Below, in pieces: positions 14,354 through 25,946 of a stretch of 64,000 nt of DNA (position 1 is the first letter of the stretch; each line of letters starts with the position of its first letter). Source of the DNA: Daldinia sp. FL1419 (lineage: Eukaryota > Ascomycota > Sordariomycetes > Xylariales > Hypoxylaceae); contig MU623413.1 of the NCBI GenBank assembly GCA_025201765.1, positions 1 through 64,000 on the forward strand, given 5' to 3'. A program made the position numbers and the translations under genes. The notes under the pieces were generated by a model. That model had not been told where the DNA came from. It searched no databases and saw only the letters and a list, made by a program, of their open reading frames with translations.

Positions 14354-15939
14354 TTTCTTCGTTTCTTAGTATTCGTCACCTACCAAGATTTATTATCCAA
14401 TCCTTCCGAGATACTTAATTCCGATGCCGAATGTGCTGGTATTACACTGCGTATGTATGTATCACCACACCCCCATGGGTTTGTATACATGGTCTGTATA
14501 CCTAGACCAGCTTAGACCTAAGTCAAGTATGTATGATGTATATCATACTGATGCATGTACGTACATTATGCATGGTGTTGGTGTCAGTTATCAGTTCCTG
14601 TTATATGGATATTTACCTATATGAGAGAAGAGAATAAGATCAGACAGAAGAGAAGCCTGGTCTGTCTTACTCCCCGTGCTCTTTTCGACGTTCGTACATA
14701 GAGGTTCACCCTTAATGGTGTTTCACCTGTTGCAATGGAAAGTGATTATGTACAATGGCACGTCTGGGGAGATCATGCCAATATCGCGGATGGTATGAGC
14801 GGGTCCCGTCTGATGGGTCTTTTACTGGGATCATATTTGTGCCTGGTGCCAAGGTAAGCAGTGTTCAGACCGGTTCCTTTTCCTGGGTCGTGGGTACATG
14901 ATCGAATTATGCGTTTGATATCTACCATTAGTTGACCGTAGTATTGGTAGCTAAGCACACACGTACCATGTCCGCATCCTTAAAACGTTCGCACGTATCG
15001 ATCTGACAAAAAAGAGAGAAAAAATCCAGAGAAAAAAAAAAGCAAGGAGAATTGCCTAGATAGGATAGAGAAGTTAGTCTTAATATACCGAATCTCGATA
15101 TTAATGTTTATCGATAATATCCGTTTACGAATAAGTTGGATGAAATATTATCGAATCGGGATGGACCGGTAAGCCCCGAAAAAAGGCTTTTATTTTTATT
15201 TTTTTATTTTTTTTTCTTCCTTATTTCTTTTCTCGCTTTAACCTGCAGGGGTCCAGCTTCCAGAAAATAAACCCAATACCAAAAGCGGCTTAGTGGGCGT
15301 TGGAATAATGCTTAGACTGCTCTACTTTATCGATACCTTAGCGCATTGTACGCGCATGTACATATGCTACTTCGGTACTTGTGTAGCTGTAGCCCTACTA
15401 AAATGTGGTTTCATTGGACCTGGATTAGACATAACAGGGGTAAGAAAAGAGGTAGGAAAAGGAGAGAGAAGAAGGGTTGATTGATATGATACTTACCTAT
15501 ATTTACCTCGTAGAGAGAGATTTTCCTTAATCTTTTTTTTCTTTACTATTAATATACAGAATAAACTGGACTTCAAGGGCTGTTAGACCTCTATTCAAAC
15601 ACGTATACACTACTATAAGGTAAGCAACCCCGTGCAATGTTTCGTTTCCTTATTAGTGATACCTTACCTAGAGGGTATTTGAGATACCTAGGTACCTATC
15701 TATGGTGCACATACGGCAACGTTTTTTTTCTTGCGCATTTGTGGCCCCTGCTCCCGTTCACTGTTAACGTCTTACAGTGTGCACTTACCAGCTCTGAACA
15801 AACCTTACCAACGCGCATCTGCCCGCTACCGCCCACCGCCAAATCTACATCAAATGTACCAAGACGTAAGTACACCAGTACCCTTGAGTACTACGGTACT
15901 TTTACCTCCCTCGATGAGCTTACCTAAAATAACCATCGA

Positions 15940-16045
15940 TTTGGTCATTTCATCACTTCTATTATTTTTCCTTCCTTCGCCGTCACACATCCTTTTTTAA
16001 ATTCCTTCGTCAACCCTTATTTTTTTTTTCTTTACTCTCGTGCCG
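15940..16045 (+). promoter_or_regulatory. Pyrimidine-rich tract, candidate promoter/TSS region of the C2H2 gene
   Basis: A ~100-base CT-rich segment (TTCATCACTTCTATTATTTT through TTTTTTTTTCTTTACTCTCG) of the type found around fungal transcription starts, about 1.1 kb upstream of the ATG at 17144. A strong splice-donor-like GTATGT follows at about 16139, which would suit an intron in a long 5' leader. This is an inference from sequence texture only. Confidence 0.3.
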
Positions 16046-17143
16046 GCTGTCTGGATACTGATTATAATAAGCAGTGGTGCTCCTGTTCCCCTTACGTTGT
16101 CTACAGCCAAATATTGAAAATCCGAATAATTCTTCGAGGTATGTTAGGATCACAAGCTGCCCCATTCCCTCCCGCTTTAGTTGCCTAGCTCCAGAATTAC
16201 CACGCGCTTTCTTTTGCTGCAGAGATTATGGCACGTTCGGTTTGCAGTTTGCACGATATGCTCCTGTAGCTGTTATACAATATAATTATCTCATCATGTC
16301 TCTATCACGCGTCGCATTTACAAGTGGTTTGCCTTGGCCAATATATCGTCTGCGAGCTCGAGGTCTCGCATCACAGAAGTCTTTGGTGCTACTAAGCTTC
16401 GTTGACGAGGACCAAGTTGACAAACATCACTTTACATGCTGCCTTGTGCTACGATGCTACCAAACTGTTCTTTGACCTATATAATACATCTTTCAGGAGT
16501 GCTGACTCGAACTAGGCCTGCCCAGGACCGCGAACCTTTCTCCCCGTATCCCCCTAATAAACGTGAATTCGTGACCAAACTACCACACTATTCGATTGTT
16601 CATCACGCTCTAGCGAATTCAACCCCTACGACGTATTCCTGCGATAATATCACCCCGTTCTTATCGTCCTTCCTAATGATAAAAAAAGGGACACTGCCTT
16701 AGATATTGCTCCTCATACTGCTGTGCAGACTCTCATTAAGATCCGACTGAAAGGTTTAGGCGCACTGAGTTAACCTAGCTGCAAATACTCAGACCGAACT
16801 GTGCGCAATCCCTACCGACCCTCTCGGCAAACCATCTACGTAACATTAGAGCGCTTGACCAGACTTGTCAAGATCAAATTTGACGCGTACCGAGTCTAGC
16901 GATCCAAGAGTTACTATCGGCGACGAAGCCAAAAATCTGCCTTTTCGACCTATTTAGATCGGAATACCTAAGTGTATACATCATTCTAAAATTAGTCTAC
17001 TCGAGTTTAAAATTCACCTGAAACTGTCCTAGGGGAGGATAATTCTACCCCTCTATAGTACGCGCAGCCCGGTGAAGACGTGATAGGTCTCGAGATTTGA
17101 ACACGCGGGAGACGTCATCTATTTAAGTCTGTTTTACCGCATC

Positions 17144-18628
17144 ATGTCAAAATCGCCATCATCGGAGGTGATGAACATCACAAATATGTTGGACAAGAAG
17201 AACGCCGCGGCGGCAGCGGCAGCGGCAGCTGCAGCATCAGGACCATCCCCGGAGCATCAACTTCTGCCCCATCCGCAGCTAAATTCGGTTGGCATGGATC
17301 GTGCGAATTCACCGCACGGATCCGAGAGCTCCTACCACTCAGGACCCCGCCCCGGCCAGCAATTAGATGCTCTGAATGGAATGGGCAACGGTCGGCCCTA
17401 TGGCTCCCCCACTGCCATGCATGCAACGATGGCCCTGTCAGACCCTAGCATGCCTCCTGCCATGATGATTCCCAGTATGCAGCTCTCCCACGGGCTCCCT
17501 ATATCATACAACAAACCTCCTGAGCAACCTCAGCCGCAACCTCAGCACAAGGCGTATCCATGCAGCACGTGTCAAAAGGCCTTTGCGCGGCGTAGCGATC
17601 TAGCCAGGCATGGTAAGTCACCCGTTGAAACGTATAACTGAGTTGGCCCTAACATATTTTAGAACGCATTCACAGTGGTATCCGCCCACATGTCTGTGAC
17701 TTTGAAGGATGTGGAAAACAATTTATTCAGCGGTCAGCGCTGACGGTGCACCAACGAGTACATACTGGCGAGAAGCCACATATGTGTGAACGATGCGGCA
17801 AGGTATTAATTAATCACATATTCTCCCGACAAATATATATACTAACGAAATCTCTAGCCATTCAGTGATAGTAGTTCGTTGGCGCGACACAGACGTATTC
17901 ACTCGGGCAAACGACCCTATAAGTGCCCTTATGCTAACTGTCAGAAGACGTTTACTCGCAGAACTACGTTGACTCGGCATCAAAACTCTCACTCGGGTAC
18001 AGTTGAAGAAGCGGCAGCAGCGACGGCCAATGCCCTAGCAGCACAAGCCAGTAGAACCGCAGCCCGCGTAGCTCGCAGTGATGGCGATCCTGGGTCTGCG
18101 CATGGTTCTCCGCTGAACACACCCTCGCCGGGCCATAGACATATGTCTATGTCGCCGAATGTCGAGCTTGCTGCTGCTAATGTGATGCGCAACGGTGACT
18201 ATTCGTACGTGGGCAACGGTTCACTTCCCGTGCACATTCGTACGGATATGCAGTCTCAAAGCCCTACTTCGGCTCCGGGCTACCCTGCAGGCATGCGGCC
18301 TACTTCCCATCCGAACGTTTATCCACCACCCCCTACTCTGGAACCCAGTGTAGAGTCGCACCAGTCAGGTACGGCTAGCACAGGCGGAAGTCCTCATATG
18401 GGCAGCGTAGGGTGGCAATCGCCTTCGCACATGGCTTCACCAACTCACAGCAACAGCGGCCATAGCTACGTGTATCCCGACCCGGACCAGCCTTTTCTAG
18501 GTAGCAACAACATGGGCCAAATGTATTACAACGCGGGCGGGCAAATCCGACGACCAACCAGCACGGAACCAGGCTCAGGAGGCTATGACGTTAAGCCACG
18601 CCCTAGCGAGCTGTGGGCGAGTCAGTAG
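17144..18628 (+). CDS. C2H2 zinc-finger transcription factor (four fingers)
   Basis: Exons 17144-17612, 17663-17802 and 17858-18628 give 459 aa; the introns (50 and 55 nt) have GT-AG ends and the second has a perfect ACTAAC branch site at 17841. The N-terminus (MSKSPSSEVMNITNML) is followed by an 11-Ala run and a Pro/Gln/Met-rich region. Four tandem C2H2 fingers span about residues 137-250: YPCSTCQKAFARRSDLARH, then HVCDFEGCGKQFIQRSALTV..., then HMCERCGKPFSDSSSLARH, then YKCPYANCQKTFTRRTTLTR..., joined by TGEKP-like linkers. The introns lie inside the finger block. The C-terminal ~200 residues are Ala-, Ser-, Pro- and Tyr-rich and probably disordered. The finger block resembles a conserved filamentous-fungal regulator, but I cannot tie it to a named gene. 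A DNA-binding regulator is certain; its targets are not. A very long upstream spacer is typical of genes under complex developmental control. Confidence 0.92.
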
Positions 18629-20784
18629 GATGGCTTCCAAAGCGGTGTGGGATGGCGCTTCGATGGGATCATGGACCGCTCGGGATATGATCTTACATAG
18701 ATCTCCTTTGTTTCTTGCATCTTCCCTTTGTAATGGAAGGCTCAATACCCAATGGCACGGCAGGTTTGATTATTCGCGACATGCGTTTTGAGATGGCAAG
18801 TGGCGTTTGTCTATTCTCTTTTGTCTTATCAGGAATCCTACTGCGAGGCATTCTCGGACCAGTCCAGTGGCGTGTGTGACCTCGCGCTAATCGGTCGAGG
18901 CATAGGCCGCCGGCGCCACCAGCGGAACTTAATAATCTCGTGGACCGATACTCGCAGCTCACTTGGTAGATTCGAGTGTAGAGGAAAATAGTCGATTGAG
19001 ACTTCGTTCTCCCTGCCGATTCGACATAGACTGGTAGGCCCGGCGGTCTTGACGATACTACGCATTAAATCGGCACCGGCGGAAAGGAAGGAAGTTTGGG
19101 ATAAGGATCGGAAAATATTTGGTCAAGGGATTCGGAGTATTTGCTTGCTCTTGTAGTGGATGGGTGAATATGTAGAGACAGGGTTCTGCTTGGTGCGATG
19201 GATTTTGTTATAGAAAAGCACATTTTGTACAGTGCGATTGTCAATCGATGAAAAGACTAAAGTCGCCGATATTGAGCGTCAAGAATGAAAAGAAAATTCC
19301 GGCAACGATGAAACCAAGAAGCCTGATCTTCCTTCCTTTTCGTGCATGTCTAGCGTATTCTATATATTTTGAGGCGTATTGCATCACCTCTACTATCTGA
19401 GATCAAGTGTGGCATTTGTAAATACCCGGGTAGGTAGGTATACCAGAGCGCGTTTGAGTTATAAAGAGGTGCCCAAGTTAATAATTGTCTGGAAATTGGT
19501 TTGCTATATTACGCTATCACCATCTTCCTATAAAGATCATATACTTTGGAAGTATACAAGTCCCATCTGGACCGGTCTCTTAGCATGGGGACACACGCTA
19601 GATCCCGGCACGCGGGCAAGGTGGATTTGACGACTAAGAATTTTTGGTGATCGAGAGAGCCGTACTCGGGGGGGGGGGCTTTATTTTTTATTATTTTTAT
19701 TATTTTTTTTCTCCATGTACCTCATAATGTAGGTCCATATGTAGTGTGTACATACACGTAGTACCAGATCTGTCTAATCCTTCGAGGTAGTACACGCCTT
19801 CGTCGCCATCACCGCATCCCAACCTATCCCAACTTATTTATTTCTATAGTTGCCAAGCAACCTCGCACCTCGGCCGCGGCATGCGGGAAACGACCCTGAA
19901 AGATCGACGTAGAAATACCAAAACGAATTTGTCGTTCTCGTACGATTGTGACGAAATTTGGGCGACCGCCGGCTGAGGCGGTGATGGAGTGGCGGGCCCG
20001 AGGGTTCTAGCGCCCGGGTTTGGAAGCTTTTGGCGATTTTTTGATTTGTGATCATATGGGGTAGAACGTGCATGATACATTACCTGACTTACATATTAGG
20101 TAGGTTACTATGTAATCCCATGCCCCCTTTCCTTTCCTTTTTTTTTTTTTTTTTTTTTTTCTAACCTAGGTACCCTTTTTCTCTTTGGCCACAGCTACAA
20201 TTTACCAGCCAACACATCGATGTTTGGAGCTAGTTTATAGCTTGGTTCCCGCTGCCGTGGTTCCTTTTTTTTTTTTTTTTCCTCATGCTGTATTTATTGA
20301 TTATGTGATCTTTTTTGGAACTATCATCCTACGAGGCAATTTTTTCGCTGGACTGGAGCTAGACTGGACCAGAATGGGTTGCGGGAGATTGCGTCTTAGT
20401 TCTTGTGTCGTGCATATGATGGGGGTTCTTTGATAATTACCTACCTAGGGTTGTGTGCAGTCTGACGGTCGTGGGACTAAACTTGCCAGTTTTAACTGAG
20501 TATTTATTTATGTCTTGCGGTGTCGACTATTCCGCGACGATGGAAACCCTAAGGATGCCGCCAAGTCACTGATTGGGCTTCTGCCCCTATCACAACTTTC
20601 TTATTCTTCTTATACTGAGACTCCGACGATTTGATTTTCGAGTCCCTTGCTCCCTTCCGACGGTAGTCCGAAGAGAGGCCGTCACTGTATAGGGGGGTTC
20701 ACGAGCCTATCCATAACTCTTCTAGGAGTTTTGCCCTTAGCATCTAGGGTCGTTTGCGATTACTGCAGCCCAACATCCCTAAAT
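18629..20784. other. Intergenic region, no gene seen
   Basis: This contains the 3' flank of the C2H2 gene and the 5' flank of the oxidoreductase gene. It carries a run of ten or so G at about 19670-19679 followed by an AT-rich tract, long T-runs at about 20139-20160 and 20265-20280, and TAGGTA motifs (19431-19440, about 20098-20106). Open frames here are short and unrecognisable. Confidence 0.6.
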
Positions 20785-21896
20785 ATGGCGAGCATACAAG
20801 ACTTACTGTTGCCTGCTGACAACAAGGATGCTATGGAGATCGTGGTGAAAAGGGAAGATGAAGCCGCCAAAAAGACCGATACCATACCAGAAACGACACG
20901 ATTCGTTGTGGAATTTATCCTCGATGTAGTCTGCCCATACTGCTATATCGGACTCAGAAATTTGAAGGCTGCCATTGAAACCTACAAAGCTCGCCATCCA
21001 GAGGCGATCTTCGAGATAGTCTCCTCGCCGTTCCTGCTTCACCCCTTAGCAGCCCGAAGTGGTAAGTCCCTTTAAGCCCCACGTTTTTCAACATAGATGA
21101 AAGTGTAAAACCCCATACTTCCTCATCCTGTTTGACGGTCAAAACAGTATGTCAAGTCTTCTCGTTATATCGTAGTGACAGAAGCTCACCGCGGGGGTTG
21201 GGGTTATACTAAACCGGCCTCCTCCGCGAACAAAGTATCTTCTGTCTAGACCGGAATAACCCACCATCTGGCTTCTTGGCTAGCAACTAATTGCTCCCCC
21301 TTGTAGCATACAACAAATCCGAATACCTGATCTCGCGAACCCGAGGCCCCGAATATTGGGTCGGTCCCGGGGCGGCGGCCGGGATTAATTTCACTTGGGC
21401 GGGGCGCACGGGAAGCACCCGGGATGCGCACAAGTTGCTCCGTTTCGCACTAAATAACACCCCTACCGCAATCCGTAATATCAGGGGAGGGTCAACTCCT
21501 TCATCGCCGTATAACGGTACTCGCTCATCAACACCAACCGTAAACGGCGGCGCTTCAACCCACGGCCCAGCCTCTCAATTGCGCCTCCTAGAAGCCCTCT
21601 TCTACGCGCACCACGAAACCGACGGCGATGTATCTGACCCGTCATTCCTCGTGCAGATCACGTCCTCCACGACGGGAATCGATGAAGCTCAGATCCGTGA
21701 AGTACTAGAGGACACGAACGGAGAGTGGGGCCACGTGGTGGATGTGCTAGTTGCGGAAGTGAGGTCGCCCCGGGGACTAGCGGTGCGCGCCGTGCCTACT
21801 TTTGTGGTTAACGACAGATATGTCATTGGCGGCGTGCAAAGCGCAGAGTTTTTGGTTGAAGAGTTTGAAAGAATACGGAGAGGCGGGGGGCGATAA
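20785..21896 (+). CDS. DsbA-family (FrnE-like) thioredoxin-fold oxidoreductase
   Basis: Exon 1 20785-21061 and exon 2 21307-21896 give 288 aa; the 245-nt intron is long for this window but has GTAAGT, an AACTAAT branch-like site at about 21286 and TTGTAG. The product fits the DSBA-like / 2-hydroxychromene-2-carboxylate isomerase superfamily. A CPYC active-site motif lies at residues 50-53 in the context FILDVVCPYCYIGLRNL. The middle carries the family block GRTGSTRDAHKLLRFA, and the cis-Pro region VPTFVVNDRYVIGGVQSAEF lies near residue 255. A Gly/Ser/Thr-rich insert (about residues 145-175) separates the helical subdomain blocks and is not typical of bacterial FrnE. There is no signal peptide, so a cytosolic location is likely. 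The reaction is probably thiol-disulfide or glutathione-dependent chemistry, but the substrate is unknown. An upstream in-frame extension was discarded because ATG 20785 gives the family-like start. Confidence 0.87.
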
Positions 21897-23225
21897 AAGA
21901 AAATCTTTCGAGCCACATTCGTTATGCCGCAAAGGGGTCGTTCCCCGGACCATCTTCTCGGGCGTCAGGGTTTAAACAAAGTGAGAGGATTTCGAGCCCA
22001 CCTTCAAAATTCAAGGTAGCGAGGACAAGTATCTATAAAAATATGCTTACCTAGCTTTGTGAAAGGAGTAACTAGCCGTAAAAGTAGCAAAGACTTATAT
22101 ATATCATGTTAACATTGAAAGAATAGTAAATCCCTTGTTATCTCGAAGGAAGCCTCTTAAAATTAATATTTTAACAATATAATTATATGGTATATGGAGT
22201 TCATTCGTATGAAACTGATAGTAATAAAATAGTCACCACGAGATACTGAAGCATATCTCTAGTATTATTTTATTTATTTATTTTATCTCTTTGATGTGGC
22301 AGCAGAACAACATCAGTAGTTCTACAATACGTAAATGAATTAGGTGAACAAGACTAGCAAAAAAAACTATCAGCGTCGCGGTGGCTCAATTAACTCCTCC
22401 GCGATACCACGCCGACAACTACCGGCCCATGATGCCGATTGAACACCCGAGAGTCCCGCTATGGGAAAGGATAAAGGCTTATTCGCGGACGTTACATGTG
22501 TCGGCTCAAGACCAAAAAGGGAAATAAGTTAAAGCAAGTTATTGAAATCTAAATATTATTATTAATAACTGAACTGATGCCTACCTACCTACGTTGAATT
22601 TTCCTCCAATGATGTCTTCATATTGGTTGGCGAAAACTTAACAGCCGTATTATAGCCTTTATTGATCTCCCAATAAAGGTGACCTGGTAGGACGTGGGCA
22701 TTATAGTAGGTAAAGCCTATACCTTGGCCTCGGTAAGGATCTAAGGTATCATCCTCTAAACTCTCGGCATAGAATCTGGGGATACGATGTGACGGTGGAT
22801 CCGGAACAAGCCCGAAACTGGGACTTCATCCGGGAAACACCTTTTCTGTAAATGCGGTGATATGGGCCCCGATCAAGTCGTATCATGCTACCCTTGAAAT
22901 GTTGGAACTAAGGTCTAAGGTGGAAAGGATTATAAGAGTCTGTATTCATTTTGCTATCGTCTTTCATGAAAAAGAACTCAAGAGGCGATAATAAATCGTG
23001 AGGTTAATGTACGCCTAGCTGCGCTCTTAACTCACTCCTTTACCTAACCCTCAAGTTCCTAGCTTTCGATGCCTCGTGGAGGAGAACATTTCGAACCAAC
23101 CACACCTCGTGTTCCTTTAATTACCTAATTACCTGACCTATGCCGGTTTTTTTTTTCCCGAACGAAAAATTCAGGAAAATTAAGCATAGAGGGGACACAA
23201 CTTACCAAGTTAGGAAATCTAAATT
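21897..23225. other. Intergenic region, no gene seen
   Basis: Mostly AT-rich non-coding sequence. CTACCTACCT occurs at 22581-22590, and TATAAGAG at 22931-22938, about 290 bases before the esterase ATG, could act as a TATA element. No RNA gene or repeat was recognised. Confidence 0.55.
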
Positions 23226-24047
23226 ATGCGTACCAAGTCTCTCCTGTTTGCGGTCCTCTTCAAGGCCGCCACCGCGACGCCGATCAATCTTGACGAACGG
23301 CAAGCCACGTGCGAGGATATCCACTTCTTCATAGCACGCGGCTCAACCGAACCGTATCCAGGTCGTCAAGAGGACCTTGTCAATAGGGTATGCAAAGGCT
23401 TGTCGAGCTGTGGGTACGAAGACATTATATATCCTGCCACATTCGAGGACTATTGCAACTCAGCCTACGCGGGGGTTGCCAATGGAACAGCACAGATCAC
23501 AGCGTACGCTGAAAGTTGCCCGAATGCAAAGCTGGTTTTGACGGGGTATTCGCAAGGAGGGCATGTTGTAGGCGACATACTTGGAGGGGGTGGCGGCCCT
23601 TTCCAAGATTGCACGCAGAAAACCAACGCGCCTTTATCGCCCGAGATTTCACCAGGCAACCAAAGTGCGCAAGTTATCGACCTTGAAAGTTTGAAACATA
23701 TGCTAACTCGGTGTTCAAGTCGTAGCAGTGACCTTCTTTGGCGACGTGCGTCACACGGCATCTCAGCCTTACAACGTAGGAACCGGTGCTGCGGGCAATG
23801 GGGTGAGTAGTTCCAGCGCGCACGAGTTAATACTGTATACATATACTAACACGTAATGATTCAGATTTGGCCTAGATCAGAGTCGGAACTCAGATCTCTA
23901 AATAAATTCTCAGAGTTAATGCACTCGTGGTGTTTCGTAGATGATCCCGTTTGCGGTGGTGGCGGTGGTACGGACTATAGCGCACATATTGCGTACTTCA
24001 ACGAGTCTACTCCCGAAGCCGCCGAGTGGGTGAAGACGAAGCTGTAG
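23226..24047 (+). CDS. Secreted cutinase-fold esterase (CE5: cutinase / acetylxylan esterase type)
   Basis: Exons 23226-23664, 23720-23802 and 23865-24047 give 234 aa; the introns (55 and 62 nt) both have TAAC-type branch sites. Residues 1-18 form a signal peptide (MRTKSLLFAVLFKAATAT) with a likely short propeptide NLDERQ. The mature start ATCEDIHFFIARGSTEP is characteristic of carbohydrate esterase family 5. The nucleophile is Ser109 in GYSQGGH, with the acid in DDPVC (about Asp201) and the base His215 in SAHIAYF. Cysteines at conserved positions imply disulfides. The block VTFFGDVRHTASQPYNVG favours the acetylxylan-esterase side of the family over true cutinases, but substrate cannot be settled from sequence. 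The enzyme is exported and would act on plant cell-wall acetylxylan or ester polymers. The first donor is an uncommon GTGCGC, but only this junction keeps the conserved IVAVTFFGD frame. Confidence 0.92.
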
Positions 24048-24589
24048 TCTCAGGATCTAGTGTATATAATTTACCTAGGTTGGGCCAGGGAAATGGGAAC
24101 GCGATGAAACAATGATGGATGTACACTATTGCTGTAGAAGTGGGGCAAGAGAATAGTAATCGTAGGTAGAAACTATCCGAGAAACCCCATGAATGCATAA
24201 AATCATATAAAGAGGTGTTATACTGCCGGTACCTAGGAGCTACTTGCCTAGGGTAACTAGGTACATAGGTAGGTACAACGGATACGCGTGGCTTTAGCGG
24301 TGCCTGCCTCAATTGAATTGCGGCTTTGACGCGGGGCATGGAATCGAAGCCTTGAGCTGTTAGCTACTAATCAGCTACCTAGGTAGGTACATAAACTTAC
24401 GTAGACCTCCGAGCTCTAGAATTACGTAGCCTTATAATTATAAGGTTTAAATCGACACTCTCGAGAGAAGTTCCTCACTATACTTATCTTATCCACTTCT
24501 TATTACTCAAAGTTACGGACACCCTTTTGGACACTCTCTTTTGCCAACTTGACGAATCACAAATTATTCCCGCATATCGTTCGCCCGTA
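24048..24589. other. Intergenic region with TAGGTA/TACCTA motifs
   Basis: Between the esterase stop and the RING-protein ATG. It has a dense group of ACCTAGGTAGGTAC-type motifs at about 24227-24275 and 24376-24391. No gene is seen. Confidence 0.55.
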
Positions 24590-25270
24590 ATGGCTAGCAA
24601 TCCTTACGAAGGTAACTTTTATCTAGCGGTTCAGATAATGCATAAGTAAATGCGATCCAACTAGACTAACAAGAAAACCTACCTCATAGTCGAGCACAAT
24701 GTGCAGGAATCAGACCGAAGACCTCACCGGCGGCGTCCGGACATGTCGAGCTTCACCTCGCATTTGCATCAGATATCACCAGACCCGACGACAAATAACG
24801 AGCGAGGCCGACGGGAGCACTTAGGTCCCACACCTGTGGATGCGGCAGCCTTATTCCACCTCCTACGGGATCAGTTTGCAACACTATCCGTAGACGCACC
24901 GACGGAGAACAACCGAAACCTTCTCACGAGCCTGATGGCGGCGTTGGAAGAGGATATAAGGTCGCCACCCGAATCGATTCCTGGTGTGAACCAAGAGTAC
25001 CTCGACACGCTAGACCGTGTGCCCAAGAAGACTCTTAAGAAGGACGACAATTGTCCCATCTGCGCCGAAGCTTTCCTCGACGATCCTTATCCTCTCGTAG
25101 TCGAACTACCATGCCATGGAAACCACAAATTCGACCTGGAGTGCGTCGGGCCGTGGTTGTTGAGCAAGGGAACGTGTCCTATGTGTAGAATGGACTTGAA
25201 TAAGAAGAAAGCCGTCGAGATCCCGAAGGACGACGAGGAATACGATGAAGTCGATGGGTTATATGGATAG
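24590..25270 (+). CDS. RING-type zinc-finger protein, putative E3 ubiquitin ligase
   Basis: A tiny first exon 24590-24611 (MASNPYE plus one base) and exon 24690-25270, joined across a 78-nt intron with an ACTAAC branch site at 24665 and CATAG acceptor, give 200 aa. The join yields MASNPYEVEHNVQESDRR; using the nearer GTGCAG acceptor would break the frame. The RING lies at about residues 129-173: C129-x2-C132, then C149-H150-x2-H153-x5-C159, then C170-x2-C173, a C3H2C3-like ligand set. The N-terminal half is probably disordered, with a helical segment (ALFHLLRDQFATL, LTSLMAALEEDI) before the RING. The C-terminus is acidic (KDDEEYDEVDGLYG). No membrane segment is seen. The role as an E3 ligase is inferred from the RING alone; substrate is unknown. 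It is convergent with the next gene, with ~260 bases between the stops. Confidence 0.86.
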
Positions 25271-25529
25271 ACATGGAAATTTCACGGAGAAATCAGTAGA
25301 CATGATGCTTGTAACGATACCCCCGAATGTTCAATTATAAGCTCTCTGAATATCCGTGAGAGAGAATAAGCATTGCGAAGCTCGTATGGTTGCATTAATA
25401 TCCATTAATGACTATAGCCAGCCGCCAAACCCCTAATTTTGAATGCGATGTTTACGTGAAATATACAAGATCCGATCCCTTCTTCCAATCGCTCATTCCC
25501 TCCCAAGCCCGTATGCTAGGTGTCCATCA

Positions 25530-25946
25530 TTAAGCCCTGCCCTTTTTGGGCGCATCGCCAGCGCTGCTAGCCTTCTTTTGACTACCGTGCGTCTTGTCCT
25601 CCGCCTTGCCGCGACCCGCTTCCGCGAACCCCTTGTTCGCAGGACTCTCATTTAATGGGTTGCCATTGCTTTCTGCGGCAGCGGCATCTACCGCTGCGTC
25701 GGGGTCTGTCTTGTGAGGGTTGAATGCGGCGTCCTGTTTACTAGCGACTTCTTCGTCTGTGCCGCCCTGGGTATACTCGTGTGCTTTGGGCTTGAGGGAC
25801 TCGCGGTCCATATCGTCCTTGTATGGCATACGCAAAGCCGCGGACCGATGCATTTGCCTACTTGCGACCAGACGGCCTGTGGTTGAGGCTAGAGGTGCTC
25901 CCGATCGGGCTCGTAGAGCTGCGCGCATGGCTGTGAAGCTCGACAT
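25530..25946 (-). CDS. Small conserved protein, probably mitochondrial, function unknown
   Basis: A single-exon 138-aa reading frame starting at ATG 25946. The N-terminal ~35 residues are rich in Arg, Ser and Ala with no acid (FTAMRAALRARSGAPLAS, VASRQMHRSAALR), as in a mitochondrial presequence. The core MPYKDDMDRESLKPKAHEYT followed by GTDEEVASKQDAAFNP looks like a conserved motif of small fungal proteins of unknown function. The rest is Ala-, Asp- and Lys-rich and hydrophilic (AAVDAAAAESNGNPLNESPANK), probably disordered and late-embryogenesis-like in texture. No catalytic motif is seen. The leader and good coding bias support a real gene; function cannot be stated. Confidence 0.7.
   Translation of the reverse strand: MSSFTAMRAALRARSGAPLASTTGRLVASRQMHRSAALRMPYKDDMDRESLKPKAHEYTQGGTDEEVASKQDAAFNPHKTDPDAAVDAAAAESNGNPLNESPANKGFAEAGRGKAEDKTHGSQKKASSAGDAPKKGRA

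Larger units (their letters stand above)
1470..17143. other. 15.7-kb gene-free stretch
   Basis: No open reading frame here has recognisable domains, fungal splice structure or a convincing ATG-started length; the longest candidates (about 100-137 codons) begin at non-ATG codons, overlap open frames on the other strand, or are low complexity. Composition is intermediate, clearly less AT-rich than the transposon at 49.6-52.5 kb, so it is not a typical AT isochore. It holds short tandem repeats (12653-12688, 13881-13910, 14327-14353), a polypurine tract (about 13331-13387), T-rich tracts near 15190-15230, and scattered TAGGTA/TACCTA motifs (for example 13825-13836). The last ~1.2 kb resembles the promoter and leader of the C2H2 gene. 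Long non-coding transcripts or much-decayed mobile DNA cannot be excluded. Confidence 0.6.

Noticed and set aside
19670..19680. G-run as a telomere-type repeat
   Set aside because: A single homopolymer without TTAGGG units; not telomeric.
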